From Flaccisagitta enflata (Eukaryota; Chaetognatha; Sagittoidea; Aphragmophora): DNA of 64,000 nt. The stretch lies in the NCBI GenBank assembly GCA_965153355.1, contig OZ231126.1:29078001-29142000 (forward strand), written 5' to 3'. Both the position numbers and the translations under genes were made by a program. The notes under the pieces are model-generated. The model had not been told where the DNA came from. It saw nothing but the letters and a program-made list of their open reading frames with translations, and made no database searches. Of this stretch, positions 32,691 to 45,753 are shown piece after piece (position 1 is the stretch's first letter; every line of letters begins with the position of its first letter).

Positions 32691-35600
32691 TTGAAACAGC
32701 ATCCAGTTATAGTCCAGATGGTGTTTGCGCGTACGTAAGCGGTTTACCATATGTCTTTGTTTCTACGCTTTGCGAAAGATAACATCGGAATCTTTTATAT
32801 TCCGTTTGCTGTAAATGCGTGTGTGCAGCGGTAGCTTGTCATTTGGACATTGCTTTGTATAATTTTTTTGTTTTCATCTTTTCTTTTTTGGATTGCGACA
32901 TTCGGAGGGCTGGGGGGGGGGAAGCGATTGACTGATAGCGGTTGTGTGTAGACGTCAGTAGACACTGCTTAGTCTGCCTATAAATTCCTCGAGTACCTAA
33001 AGGATTTCATGGTTGTGACTTTGTGTGCGATACAAGGAGAAAAGCCCCGTGCAATATTTTGGGAAGAAACTTGACCATTCATACTTTTTAGTTCTGATGT
33101 GAAAGCGTTAGGATGTTGATAATGATTTTGAAGAAAACTACAAGTGCGTTCATTGCCAGGTTATATAATATAAATGCATATCTGATATATTTACTGATAT
33201 TACTTGTAAGTAGTACGATAAATGATTTTTATTGTATATGTGTCGAGGGTGATTTGGCAGACTGAGCAGTGGACAGTGGGCATTTATTCATGTTGGTAAC
33301 TGTAAGTGGGACTGTAAGTGTAAGTGTAAGTAACTCTAAGTGGGAGACATTCGTAGTCGTGATGATGATCTTTGCAGAAAACGTGAATTCCATCTTGCCC
33401 CCACACTTTTTATTTCCGGTCACTTCATCATTAGGAAATATTTGAGTTGCGCCAAGTTCCGCTTCCGCTTTCCCTATTCAAGGCAGGCCGTTAAAAAGAA
33501 CCGATGTATACGATTTTTTTGGGAAGCGACTGATATCTAAGAGTTCTAGTCGCGTGCACGTTGCTATGTTGGATTGTCGGTACATCCGTCAGTCTGAATA
33601 TTTTTATGGGCAAACACTGCTCTCAAACAGAATATCTACATTGTAAAGGCGTAGTCATGCTGTATGGGGCCTGGGAGCCGGATCCTGCTGGAAATACAAA
33701 AAAAATCATTGAAAGTGCTTCGCAACTCACGAACCCGAAATTAAACAATCCAATTAGATAATTTTGACACTGATGGCAATTCCTTACATTCGGTCTTTCG
33801 GAACTTTTTCCTTTTAATTTTACAGATGTGACTAGTTTGAGTTCCATTATCATCTATCATCCGCTGTGGCTTTTTTTATTATTTTCTTTTCAATTTTTGT
33901 TCCCGGCGTTCTCATATACATCATAACGCGTTTTTTCACTCATTGCTTGAATTGACATTGTTTCGTAGTTTAGAATGCCCTCCCACCTCTTTTTGGTTCC
34001 TTTAACGACTGACTTGATCGTTATTTTTCCAGATTTTAAAAAGTACGGCAACTTTAAAGAACAATCATGATGACATGACTCATGAGTTAACTTGATCTAG
34101 TCACGATCATCGATGATCTGTGTCGTGACGCACGTGGGAGGCGAATTGTTAATTGATGACCACCATAATTAGTTTATATAACTATGATTTTTGCCAGACT
34201 TACCAAAACCCACATCTGTAATCTTAAGTTATAGTTGACATGAATTGTATCACTACAATTACGATCATATATGAAATAAATAAGAAATTACCCATTTTTG
34301 TTAAATTCTCTGCGCATGACTCATGTGAATCAACATATTCAGTATCAATGAATTCCCGAATCTCGATTTATTTCAAATGCCGTCCCCCATCTTTCACATA
34401 AACACACAAACACACACTCAATTCGAACAGAGAAACACACACTCTCTCTCCAATTGTTATATCAAAGTGCAAATTTGTGAGTCGGCAGCCGTAGCTGTTG
34501 CCTCAATTTTTTTTTCATGCGGCAACTCTCTGATTGACAATGTAGTTCTTTACTGAGAAATATAAAACAAAAACGAAACATTGGTCTTGGTCCACCTTCA
34601 TTCGACTGATATGTTGAATTCAAATGAAAATAAGAAGGTCAGGATTAAAATAGAGGCTAGGTTGATTTATTCCACTGAAGTATTAATAGATTACGTATCA
34701 GCGATAGGCCTAAGCCAATGCGTATCCACTCAGGTGTGTCAAATACGGGTGATGACTGAATTTGAGACCATAACGCTGACGCAAGATGGGGCTGTTGATT
34801 TTAAAACGATGACCGTTTTTCTTTTTCCAAAATTCAATCGGCAACCGTTTTTTTTTCGCGATCAAAATCTAATGCAGTGTCTGCACTCTCGTTTGCCAAG
34901 AAACAAACTTATTAACCAAAAAAGACTATTTTACCATTTCATTGAAGTTGATATGATTTACTCAGACGCTTTTCTGTGAAGCTTTAAAGTGGATAGCAGT
35001 ATTTAAAAGTAATTGGAATGCCGCACTATACAAGGCAAAGGATGATAAGTCGATAACCTTATAACAACGTTATGCAAATTAGGGGCAAAACAGGGCTTTT
35101 GTAAAAAATGGAAGATGACCGAAATTTGAAAAAAAAAAAACGGTAAGGGCGTTCAAACGAGCAACCCCATGATGCCCTAGCGTTATACTCTCAGGGATTA
35201 ATGTTTTGCATATTGACACACCCGACGTATCCACAGATAAAGTGTTTGATGGGAAGAATATTGAATTTCTGAGATCGTAATGAAAATGAATATGACAGAG
35301 TAAGACAAGCTGATTAGTGATAAGGTAAGTCCATCAACAAGATGGAAACTTATATAACGTGCAACCAATGTCAGATGTAGGCGTATATTTCATGGAATGC
35401 TGCATAGCAGATTTTTTACAAGGACGGCGGGGTCACGATATCGTTGCGTAGAAACTAGAAAATGAGGGGGCAGGGGGGCAGAAACAGAAATGCGTGCTTT
35501 TACACTTTTATTCAACTCAACCATCATGGACCAACCCCACGAACCGACCACCAACCTGAGTTTTGTGTCTGCTACAACAAGAAATAGAAATATGACTGAT

Positions 35601-36119
35601 TTTAAAAAGACCAAGCGAAAAAATTTTGATAACTGCTGTAGAATTGAAATTTTGCCGCAGTTTGAAGTAAAAACAGGTGTAAATTAAAACTAACAGTGAT
35701 CATAAGTTATTGGTAATAGTTTAATTTTGACCAAGTATTACAGAAAGACATGAGATAGCTTTATCACGAGGCTGGTTATTCTGCCATCATTACTCTGACG
35801 TTTCAAGTTTAATCGATAAGAAACAAATCGATAATGATATGTTTGGTTTCTGCTGATGCGCACTAAAAAGCGTATTTTCACAAGTCATTTGTCTGGATCA
35901 TAGAATAACGCCATTGGGGTGATTCATCAGTATCCCTGATGACGAGCAGAATTATTTTTGGTTCTTTTCACTTTTGTTACCTGTTGACAGCAATTTACAA
36001 TGTTTACAAATTACGAGTTAACTTTCTTACATGTTGTTGTCAGAAGCTTCCGCTTTTACTGACTTATTATCCAGCTGAAAACATATGGAAGAATCATTGC
36101 GCTGTTACTGTGTAACAAG

Positions 36120-36368
36120 TGACACGGGGTCACTATATCATTGCGGACGGGTGGGCAGGGGCATACAACCCCTGTCCACACACTCAGTCCCTCACCCACC
36201 CCACACACACTCACAAACACAGATAATTAAAGTGGCAGCATCAAAAATGCGTGTTTTTGCACTTTTCGACTGCATCATCACGGACGGACCAAGGGACCAA
36301 GGGACCGACAGACGGACGGACGGACGGACGGACAAAGCCCCTTATAGAGTTGCGTGTCCGCAACTAAT
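36120..36368 (+). mobile_element. CGCGACTA-family element, long form
   Basis: Begins near GTGACACGGGGTCACTATATC, contains GCGGACGGGTGGGCAGGGGC and a (GGAC)n run, and ends AGAGTTGCGTGTCCGCAACTAA. A similar long form is at 62820-63005. Confidence 0.75.
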
Positions 36369-36533
36369 ATTGGGACACCGTTTCGCGCTGTTCCAACTTA
36401 AAGGAGCGAAAGTAAGTGGAGTTGAATGCATCAGTGATGACCTGATTTCTAAGTCCAGCTATTTTGCCGCTTTTTCGGTCAAGGCGTGTTTTTAAATGCT
36501 TTAGTAATGGCGTGTTTTTAAATGCTTTAGTAA

Positions 36534-39500
36534 TTATCGCTTCAATCCGTTGACTTTACGATGATGATCAAAACCCCCGAAGCACTTTTCGAGGAATAGT
36601 TCAACTCTTTGGTAGAGATGGCGTTGTTGCGAATATCGCTGCTGACACTGTTGTAAATGGCGATAAGAGCCGGATCTCCCACGTTTCTCATGAGGCAGGA
36701 AGGAAACGCTTTGACCGATATAAGCCTGAGGAGAATGAGTGGGTACAAGGGTGGAATTATGTAAGAAAGGACTAGTTTTCAGTCGCCCCGCTTTGTCGGT
36801 CGGTCGGTCGGTCGGTCCCCTTTTTACTTTTTCGGCGTTTTTTAGCCTTTTGAGCTCACAGCTCCTTCCCAAATGCCATTATAAGTCATTCTAAGTCATT
36901 CTAAGTCATTTTAAGTCTTTCTAAGTCATTCTAAGTCATTTTAAGTCATATTAAGTTATATTAAGTCACTGAAGTCAATCAGGTCAATATGGTCATTACC
37001 ACGCGTATCAAAAAAAAAAGACGCACCTGGTCATCTATTGATAAAACAGACAAAAAAAATTGTTCAAAATTTTTTTTATTGAAAGTGTTTTAAAGATTTT
37101 TTAATTTTCTTTCAATCTAGACCAATCCCAGGTCAGTATCTTAAACCGTTTAGAAGTTAGAGCCAGTCAAAGACAAGTACTATTTTGAGCATATCACAAA
37201 ATGCAAAATCCTTGGAAAAATAGTTTATAGTTTTTATATCTAATGAAAAGACTTAAGAAAAGTTTTCAAGCATTTTTCAGACAAGATAATTTTAAAGATT
37301 TTCGAATTTTCTTTCATTCTAGACCAATCCCAAGTCTGTATCTCAAATGGTTTAGAAGTTATAGCTGATCAAAGTGAAACATTGATTATTTTGAATTCTT
37401 TTTCTCTAATAGAATTGTAAAAACGATTTTCGACTATTTTTACTCTTTTTTTTTACTACGCCCAAACGCCTCAAGATTAAGATCTTTTTCTTTTTGATTC
37501 TTAAAGCTTAGAAGCTATGCTTTTCAAAACTGCAAAGCATTCAACTTGAAATCGATAAGGAAATGGTTAAAATGGTCATTTAAAAGTGCGTCTTTTTTTT
37601 TATACGCGTGGTAAAGTCATTTTAAGTCATTTCAGGTCCCCTTAAGTCATTTAAACTCAATTTAAGTCATCTTAAGCTATTCATGTCCTGCACGCGACTT
37701 ATAGGCGTTGTCCTTGTTTTTTAGCGTGCTGTATGAACACAACTACATAGCAGGAGAAAGAAGCATATAGCAGGGAAAAAAAAATAAGAAAGAACGGTAG
37801 AATGAATGAAAAACACACAAAAAAAATAAATAAATAAAAACAAGGAGAGAAACAACACCTTGAGAGAAAGAGCGAAAGTAAGAGAGCGATACAGAAAGAC
37901 GAGAGAGAAAGACAGAAAAGAAACAAAGAAAAGAGTGATAGATTAGACGTCACGGTTCCCCTTGCCTGCAGATTGAAAGAAACCCCATTTTCGATCAATT
38001 TGTCCAAAAGTGGCTTCATTTGCTTTTCGTTACTTTTATCTGCGTGGGAATATAACGAAGGAAGGAATAGTATTTTATCATTTTCATAAGACATTGTATT
38101 TCATAAGCTGTAATAATAGAATTATGAAGATTCTAACCAGAGCTAATTACTCATGTGAATTAATTGATTTCATTCATTCTTTCGTTCATTTATATATACC
38201 ATCGATGGTCCCATAGATAAGAAGGAGTGCGTCATCAGAAATCTGCGGTGCGACGTCGAGGAGATTCAAAGTCGAGCCTTTGGCAACGAAACTCTCGGAG
38301 AGAAGTACATCTGAGACCACAGATTGTCAATGCAAGAGAATACAAAAGATGAACGACAAGAGTTAGAAATTAGATTTATGGCGGCTAAATTTCGAAGGAA
38401 AATCAAGTGTTTCAATAAAATTTTTGCATCATAATCAGAACGATAATGAAACTGGAAAGTTTTTAGTAGACAAATTGTCTCTAAAGACACTTGGTTTATA
38501 CTTTTTAATCATAATCTGACCTAGAAAGTAATTTTAACTATGCGATTCACTTGAAAACATGCAGGAAAATGATAAAATGATGGTTTTTCATGAATTTTTG
38601 CTTTTAATTTTTTTCATTTTCTGCGGTCTAAATTCTAAAAAAACCAAATTCAAAGAAATTTTGTATTTTGAAAAACAGTTCTCTCTGTAATCGATTTGAG
38701 AAGAGAACTATGTTTTTCCTTTTTTCATTTTTCATTTTCTATGCAAATTTAGAATTTAGACTGGCGCCCTATCAGAGACCAAAATTGAAAAAAGAATAAA
38801 TTTTCAATAAATTTTCTATGGTAATGTTGGCTAAACTTGATCCTTTTTGCTAATTAATGCAAATTTTTCTTTTAAATATTGTGTCTGAGCTATCCTAATC
38901 ACTTTTATTCACTTATTTTGCCATTTTCATTCATACATGATTTTCATTTTGACCCTCTATGAAACACAAATGTTGCCTTCGGAGGGGCGCTGTCTTATGC
39001 AAAATGGAGCTAATGGCATTTTAAAATGTGTTCGACACAAAGGGTTGTAGTAGGGCAGTGCAGAGGTAGTATTGCTAGAGAGGAAAACAAGGCCGGATAC
39101 ACGGTTACCTAAGTTGCGCGCGGGTGGGCACTGGCCAGGCGCTGTGTTTAAAAACGCTAACCAATCTTTTGGGGAGTGATAATAATTCAACAAGGCCGGA
39201 TACACGGCCATCAGTTGCGGACGGGTGGGCAGGGGCAGAAGTGCGCGTTTTCCCACTTTTCAACTCGATCACCACGGACCAACCGACCGACCAACCGACC
39301 GACCAACCAACCAACCGACGGACGGACAAAGCCTCATATAGAGTTGCGTGTCCGCAACTAAAAACAACTCGTAGACGTCGAAAAAAAAATTGGTATCACC
39401 CAACTGGACCGTCACATCGACGGACCGAATGACATAGCGACTTAAAGATCATGCATTGTGCAATTGTGGATTTACCTTGATCTTTCCACTGTACAATTGG

Positions 39501-42028
39501 GGAAATAACGACGCCGCAGTTCGGCGCCGCTTGTTTAGTTTGCTTCTTCGCTAAAGCGGCGAAAGCGACGGAACCTTGGAAACCGCAGCCCAGGACAGCG
39601 ACCTTTGATGTATCAACGTACGGAAGAGAACGCACGTATCTGAATTTGATGGAAGGATGATGACTGCAAATTGATCTTGGCGGGAAGAGAGACCTTGCTC
39701 TTTGATAATGCGTCTGTGGCCGACACGCGGATAAGTCATCTTCACCATATGATTCTTTCATCTCATTTCACCTTACTTTATTTTTTTTATTACTACAAAC
39801 AATGACACGGAGACATTGAAATCATTTCTTTGTTTCATTCTTATAAATTGCTAACCGTTGAGCAGTTTTCCTCAACGAGAAAGTCACTTTAAAAAAACAT
39901 ACCCCAAGGTTTTGTTGACTGCGAGCAATGACGCGGAGACGTTGAAGTCATCTCTTCCTTGAAGTGTAACGACGATGACGTCATTTTGACTCACTTGACG
40001 ATGGAACCAATCAATTCCAGATTTTAGATGCGATGAACCACTTCGAGACGAGAAAACGTCTTCGCATCCCCTGATTGACAAATGACAATAGAAAAAAACC
40101 TAATTTATAAGCAGAAGTTGCTACTAGCTAACTAGTGGTAAGACAATGAACCCCATCTATTCCCGGTCAGGGATGCGTCAACAGTCCGATTAAATTCATG
40201 TTGCAGAAACTGATTAAATGAAAATTTCACGCGGAATGGAAGCGCATCCTTGTCACGCATCCTTGTTAAGGGACTTCGGTATTCGAGTTGATCAATCGGT
40301 GAAAGCGAAAGTGATTTGTACTCACAAATAGATGAGGACGGGGTATTTGACTTTTCTCTCCAAAGGGTTGAACAACGGAGGACGCAATATGGAGATGGAG
40401 ATACCTGAGAAGAAGAAAAAGAGATAGAGAGCGAGAGCGAGAGCGAGAGAGAGCGAAAGAGGGCAAACGAGCTAGTGCAGTGGGCCGCTACCCACAAAGG
40501 ACAGACAAGCAGACACACACATCAGAGAAAAACTGTCGTAAATTCTTGGAAACGACAATAACAAAGAAGTGGTACCCAGTTACAAGGCTCAAGCTTTATC
40601 AGTCATCAAAAATTAAGCTTCCCTTGCCTAAAGAAAAGTATAAATATTTGCGCAAACTAATGCTGAGACATTTTCTACATTCATGTTACAATATACCAGC
40701 TAGAAAGGAAAAGGATTTAACCTCGAAAATAGGGCTAAATTTAGCCAAAAATGTACGACAGAAAAAGCGAGATGAACAGACTCAGTTTGGCTCAGCCGGA
40801 AATGACGATTAAGTTTATGCCTTTCATCTCATTCAGTTGTCATGAATCAGGAAAGAAATGAACAAGGCCAACACCTATAAGTCGCGTGCAGGACATAAAT
40901 AACTTAAGATGACTTAAATTGAGTTTAAATGACTTAAGGTGACCTGAAATGACTTAAAATGACTTTAATGACCATAGTGACCTTATTGACTTAAGCGACT
41001 TAATATAACTTAATATGACTTAAAATGACTTAGAATGACTTAGAATGACTTAAAATGACTTAGAAGAACTCATAATATCTTCACAATAGAAATCTTTACA
41101 CATGTTTTAACTAATATCTCTGGTTATATTAGCCCATTCTTTAAAAAATTGGTGGCCATATTAAAGACAAGTTGGAGACGGATAAGCAGGATTTTTGAAG
41201 TAGGGTTAACGGACGGACGGAACGACAGACCCTCTTATAGAGATGCGAGGACGCATCTAAAAAGGAAAACGATGAGGTAGCTGGCGACAAATTCGAGACA
41301 CCTTCAGAAGTGAGAGCCGTAAAACAAAAGGACGGGTCAATGACCTCTTTCAATACAAGAAATGATAAGATGGTAGAGAAAGAGAGGCGGAAATATTGAA
41401 GAACAAGGCCGGATACACGGCTACCCCAGTCGCGTGCTCAAAAAGCTCAAAAACGCCAAAAAAGTAATAGTCGTGCTTAGATGGTCAGCGGTACCCGTGC
41501 CCTGCCTGTTGGTTGTGGTTGAAGTGAGGGGACTATACACATATGATTTTCTCCTCTCCTCCTCCCCTCAAATCCCAGTCTCGAGGCTTAAATTCCAGTC
41601 TCAAGGCCCAAATCCTCTGAGGCCCAAATCCCAGCCTTAAGGCCCAAATCCTAGCCTCAAGGCCTAAATCCTAGCCTGGAGGCTGAGATCTGGGCCTCAA
41701 GGCCGGAATCTGGGCCTCTTGGCTGAGATTTTGACCATCAGGCTGAGATTTGGGCTTCACGGCTGAAATCTGGGCCTCCAGGTTAGGATTTAGGCCTAGA
41801 GGCTAGGATTTGGGCCTTGAGGCTGGGATTTGGGCCTCAAGACTGGAATTTGGGCCTCAATACTGGGATTTGAGGGGGGACGTAGAAGGAGGAGAAGGAG
41901 GAGAAAATCCCCCATATGTGTGAAAGCATAGGTCATCGACCCCTTCGGGGCCGCTGCCCAAAAAGGGGACCGACTGACCAACCGACCAACCGACATAGCG
42001 GGTTGTAGAGTCGCGTAGCACGCGACTA

Positions 42029-42088
<60 letters not shown>

Positions 42089-42111
42089 AAAAAAAGAAAG
42101 AAAGAAATATT

Positions 42112-42176
<65 letters not shown>

Positions 42177-42248
42177 AGGAAAGAAGGAAAGAAAGAAGGA
42201 AAGAAAGAAGCAATGAATGAAGCAATGAATGAAGCAATGAATGAAAAA

Positions 42249-42343
<95 letters not shown>

Positions 42344-44623
42344 GAAACAAACGAAGAGATAAAGAATTAAAGAAAGAAAGGGAAAAAGCATTACAAGAAC
42401 AGTTCTATGAGGCTATCTTTCTTGTTCCTCACTGAAATTTCACACAGCATGGCAAAATCACTTACCAAATTCGGAGGCAACATTCAGCGTTTTGTTTTCT
42501 TTGTGAGGAAGCCATCTTTCCCCCAAAACCTTCCGCATTTCTTCATTGTGTTCGATTATGTGGCCCTCTTGGTGAGGCGGAAGGGGGAAAAATAGGGCGG
42601 GAAATGCCACAAAAATGGACACGGCATTAACATTCATTTTTTAACGGGACTGATGGTAATAGATCTCATCAGTTGCCATTGAAAATGACTCCATGTTGAG
42701 ATAAGAAACATTAACATCTGTCTACAAATTAACGTCACAACTTTGAAGCAATACATAAAAATGCCATCGACTTGACCAGGGCGTCGACTCAGGGCTGCCA
42801 ATGTCAATGAAATTGTTTTAAAGCCATTCGAGGTTCAAGGTTAAAGTCGACGATTGCAACTTACTTTTACGTTGTCCACGAAGAGGATGAACGACGGAAA
42901 AAGGTAAGTGAAAATGCAGTTTGGAGATTTGGCAGTCAAGAAGAGCGAAATCCGCGGACGGACCGACGGAAGCGCGAAAACTGTGACAATTCTTGTAGGA
43001 ACAGCTAATGCACTCTGTTCATAGCCAAATGGAAAAAGAAGAATGGAAAAAAAAAATGATCTTGGTACAGTAGATTTCATCAAGACTTGAGATGACGGGG
43101 GCAAGGATAATAGGAAGGAAATTGAAGCGAGGGGAATGATATTCAGAAAATGAACTAATAAAAAAATGATTTATTTCTTATGATGGTCAGTTGCCATGGA
43201 AACACATTTCCATATAAATATTTTGAGAGATTTTTTAAGAAATAGTGTTTAAAATCAAATTTGCTACAACATTCCCGCAATAGGGAGCCTATCTATGTTT
43301 GACAACCCCTAGCAACCGCCAGACGAGCGACATTCTTACAGTAAGTTGTAGCAAATTTAATTTTAAGAAATGCGCCTTATAAATTTTCTCAAAATATTGA
43401 TATTTTAGCGAAAATACATGAGAATGTGTTTCCATGGCAACCAGCTATCATTGGCAATAAAGCATCCTTATATTAGTTTATGTTTCAAATATCACTCCCC
43501 TAGCTTCAACCGTATTTCTACAATATTTGCCTCCTTTATCTCAAGTCTGAATGAGATCTACTGTATCATATCGAAATGGAAATGAATAAAAGGATTTAGA
43601 GAATAAATCATTTGAGCTCAGTTTCATTCTGTTAACATACAGTCCATTTTTGGGACATTTATTTCCTTTTATTTTATGTTTAAAACTCGTTGTGACTTGA
43701 TCAAAAAGGACAAGAATTCTCATACAGAATACCAAATACCTGGTTCTTGAGGTAGATTCTTAAGGCCGGTTGAGGTTGTAGTAACCGTAACGCTGTGGAG
43801 CAATTGACAGCGAATGAAGTGAATATATACTAAGGCTCAGACGCAGAATGGGGCGCTAATAGCGCAAATACGGTTAATGATTAGGAAACACTGTGACTGT
43901 GACACCTTTTATCTTCTAACGGATCTTACCTGAAGAGGTGATGTGAATGCGGCGAGGACAGAGGAGACCCCATGAAGTAACTGGAAACGCAAAAGATAAA
44001 GTATTAATCATATGTCTCTGAAACAAAAGTTAAAGTGAGAGTATGAAAAGTGACCGGGAATGGGTGTTACTGGCATTCTGAAAAAACGGAATACGCTCAA
44101 TTTCAACCATTTTTTGTTATTTATCTGTTTTGATCAATTTTTACATTTTTTTTCTCTTAGTTGTTAGTTGTTTCTGTGCCCTGTCATTAATGACGAATAA
44201 AGGATATTTTAAGCTGACAAACTTGATTTAGTGTTTTTATATCTATCGTATTTTTCAAAAAAAAAAAAAAAAAAAAAGATGAAAAAAAACACGAGAGTGA
44301 AAAAACCAAGCAAAAAGCTTATCAAGACTCGACAGGGCAATTTTCAGTTTCACTTACATGATAGAACGGGATTCATCAACGGCGACTATTTCAGACGGGA
44401 TTAATTCTTCTCCTTTAAATGATTTCAACGTTATTTCCTCCCTTCCTCTTTTAACTTCAGTCTGAAAGTGAGTGAAAGAAGGAATAGAAGTAACGCGAGG
44501 TTAAAACATCGGACCGACGGAGGGACAAAGTCTCTTGTAGAGTCGCGATTGCGGGACTAAAACTGCCAGTATTCTCTTTGCCAATTTGTCGGTCTGTGTA
44601 TATCCGTGTCTGTCTGTCTGTCC

Positions 44624-44663
<40 letters not shown>

Positions 44664-45370
44664 GAAAGGCTGACTTTCACCATTTTGAAATCTTTTCTTG
44701 GAGCCCTTGAATGTGGAAGAGAATGAAAATGATCCCGTTGAGTCGCGTAACTTTTCCGCGATTTGATGTCGAGTTTATTAGAGAACGGATATGTCGTCGT
44801 CTTCGTCGTCGTCGTTTTCGTCGTCGTCGTTGCCGTCGTCGTCGTCGTCGTCGTCGTGGTCTCGATGTTTGTTGTTTTTAATTTTCTTTCATCATTTACT
44901 TTCACCACTTTTGATGTATCTATCGAAGTTTTTTTTTGATAAGTCGATACATTCGCTAAAGATGACGTGATATTAGGATAAGACATGTCCATTGATGTAG
45001 ACATGCTTGAATCAAATGCCATTAATGCTGCTGATGACACGTTGGTAGGATATGATTTATTTGATGTAGTGTCTGTTGGAAAAGATACTGATACGTCATT
45101 CAGTGACATGCTCCTGGTCGATTCATTCGCTTCCCCTGCTGCTGCCATTGTTTTGATTCCTTGTTTTGATTTTACTTCAGTAGTCTCCGACTTGATTACT
45201 GCTGTTTTAGCCATTGTTTTGCCCCCCGCTGAAGAAGGTGGTGTTGATGCTGTATGAATAATTGTCCTTTTGTTGGTAATTAAGGATTTCCGCTTTGATT
45301 TCATCTTTGCGGAGGTTTCGCCGCCTGTCGGCAAAATGGCGTAGAAATGGGAAGTTGACGTGACCAACAT
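36534..45370 (-). CDS. Dipeptidyl-peptidase-IV-family protein, catalytically inactive type (DPP6/DPP10-like)
   Basis: Exons (minus): 45370-44681, 44461-44358, 43980-43930, 42980-42865, 42567-42466, 40404-40326, 40070-39903, 39663-39476, 38310-38200, 38039-37966, 36725-36534; phase holds at every junction. The last propeller blade is visible (AVDESRSI, IYFMGS, SSPHSHHLF), then the alpha/beta-hydrolase part: ILRPPLFNPLERKVKYPVLIY, GIDWFHR...VVTLQGRDDF, LAVNKTLG, VDTSKVAVLGCGFQGS, NCGVVISPIVQW, LLLIYGTIDD and a C-terminal HLYQRVELFLEKC. The nucleophile elbow, GxSxGG in active members, reads GCGFQG, with Gly for Ser; DPP10 also has Gly there. The Asp of GTxDD is kept. The first exon is Ser/Thr-rich with a poly-Thr run, and most of the usual propeller is not found, so 5' exons may be missing or the protein is short. 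The start at 45370 is uncertain. The penultimate intron (donor at 37965-37964) uses GC instead of GT. Confidence 0.83.
36876..37690. repeat. (TTTAAGTCAT)n-like array interrupted by an inverted-repeat element
   Basis: Repeats of TAAGTCATTC/TTTAAGTCAT fill 36876-36996 and resume at 37614-37685, in the last intron of the DPP gene. A reverse-orientation array of the same word lies at 40900-41065. Confidence 0.8.
36999..37611. mobile_element. TA-flanked MITE (613 bp)
   Basis: Starts CCACGCGTATCAAAAAAAAA and ends TTTTTTTTTATACGCGTGG with TA at 36997-36998 and 37612-37613. Internal AATCCCAAG/AGACCAATCCC words are repeated. Inserted into the AAGTCATTTT array. Confidence 0.82.
39189..39362 (+). mobile_element. 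CGCGACTA-family short element, representative copy
   Basis: CAAGGCCGGATACACGGCCATCAGTTGCGGACGGG at the left, (GACCAACC)n and GGACGGAC in the middle, and AGAGTTGCGTGTCCGCAACTAA at the right. A partial copy lies at 39069-39130 just before it. It sits in the DPP intron between 39476 and 38310. Confidence 0.78.
41403..42029 (+). mobile_element. CGCGACTA-family element split by a GGGCAGCGG-family element
   Basis: 41403-41440 is the left end (CAAGGCCGGATACACGGCTACC, AGTCGCGTGC). About 41970-42029 is the right end (GACCAACCGACC, GAGTCGCGTAGCACGCGACTAA). The DNA between, about 41480-41959, is a GGGCAGCGG-family element with a GGCCTCAAGGCTGGGATTTG minisatellite core. The nesting gives the relative age. 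Confidence 0.75.
42030..42345. repeat. (GAAA)n microsatellite
   Basis: Nearly pure GAAA repeats interrupted by GAAGCAATGAAT units at 42205-42244. It lies in the DPP intron between 42466 and 40404, right after the element ending at 42029. Confidence 0.9.
44627..44661. repeat. (CT)n in DPP intron
   Basis: Short pure CT run immediately downstream (minus strand) of the donor at 44680. Confidence 0.8.
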
Positions 45371-45419
45371 CGATGATCGCCAACGCCATGGAGGGAGGGA
45401 AAATTGGTTACGCCACAGC

Positions 45420-45423
<4 letters not shown>

Positions 45424-45513
<90 letters not shown>
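45424..45513. repeat. (GA)n microsatellite upstream of the first visible DPP exon
   Basis: About 45 GA units directly upstream, on the minus strand, of the ORF that opens at 45370. Confidence 0.9.
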
Positions 45514-45517
<4 letters not shown>

Positions 45518-45753
45518 GTGTCATGGGAACTGTTCCACATGTCAGTTAGAATCTTTTTGACGACTCATTTTGCATATGTCTTCAAGTTTCAATCATCGTC
45601 TTTAGTTTAGAGCTTGAAAAGACCTTCTTTGGGGTCGATCGATGAATCTAAAGAATCGAGAAGCAAATTCTTTCAAATGAAACAACAGCACCATGGTTTA
45701 TTCAGACCAAGTTGATCAACGTTGATGGCAAATACAAACAGGCTGATAGTCTA

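Larger units (their letters stand above)
31784..36533. other. Intergenic stretch, no gene recognised
   Basis: Holds a GGGCAGCGG-family element (31999-32492), (GA)n at 32651-32690, a diverged CGCGACTA-family segment near 35395-35600 and a full copy at 36120-36368. ORFs here (for example 34581-34979, 132 codons) show no family features. Confidence 0.5.

Noticed and set aside
34581-34979. 132-codon plus-strand ORF
   Set aside because: No motif, no splice support, AT-rich and single-frame by chance in a repeat-rich stretch.
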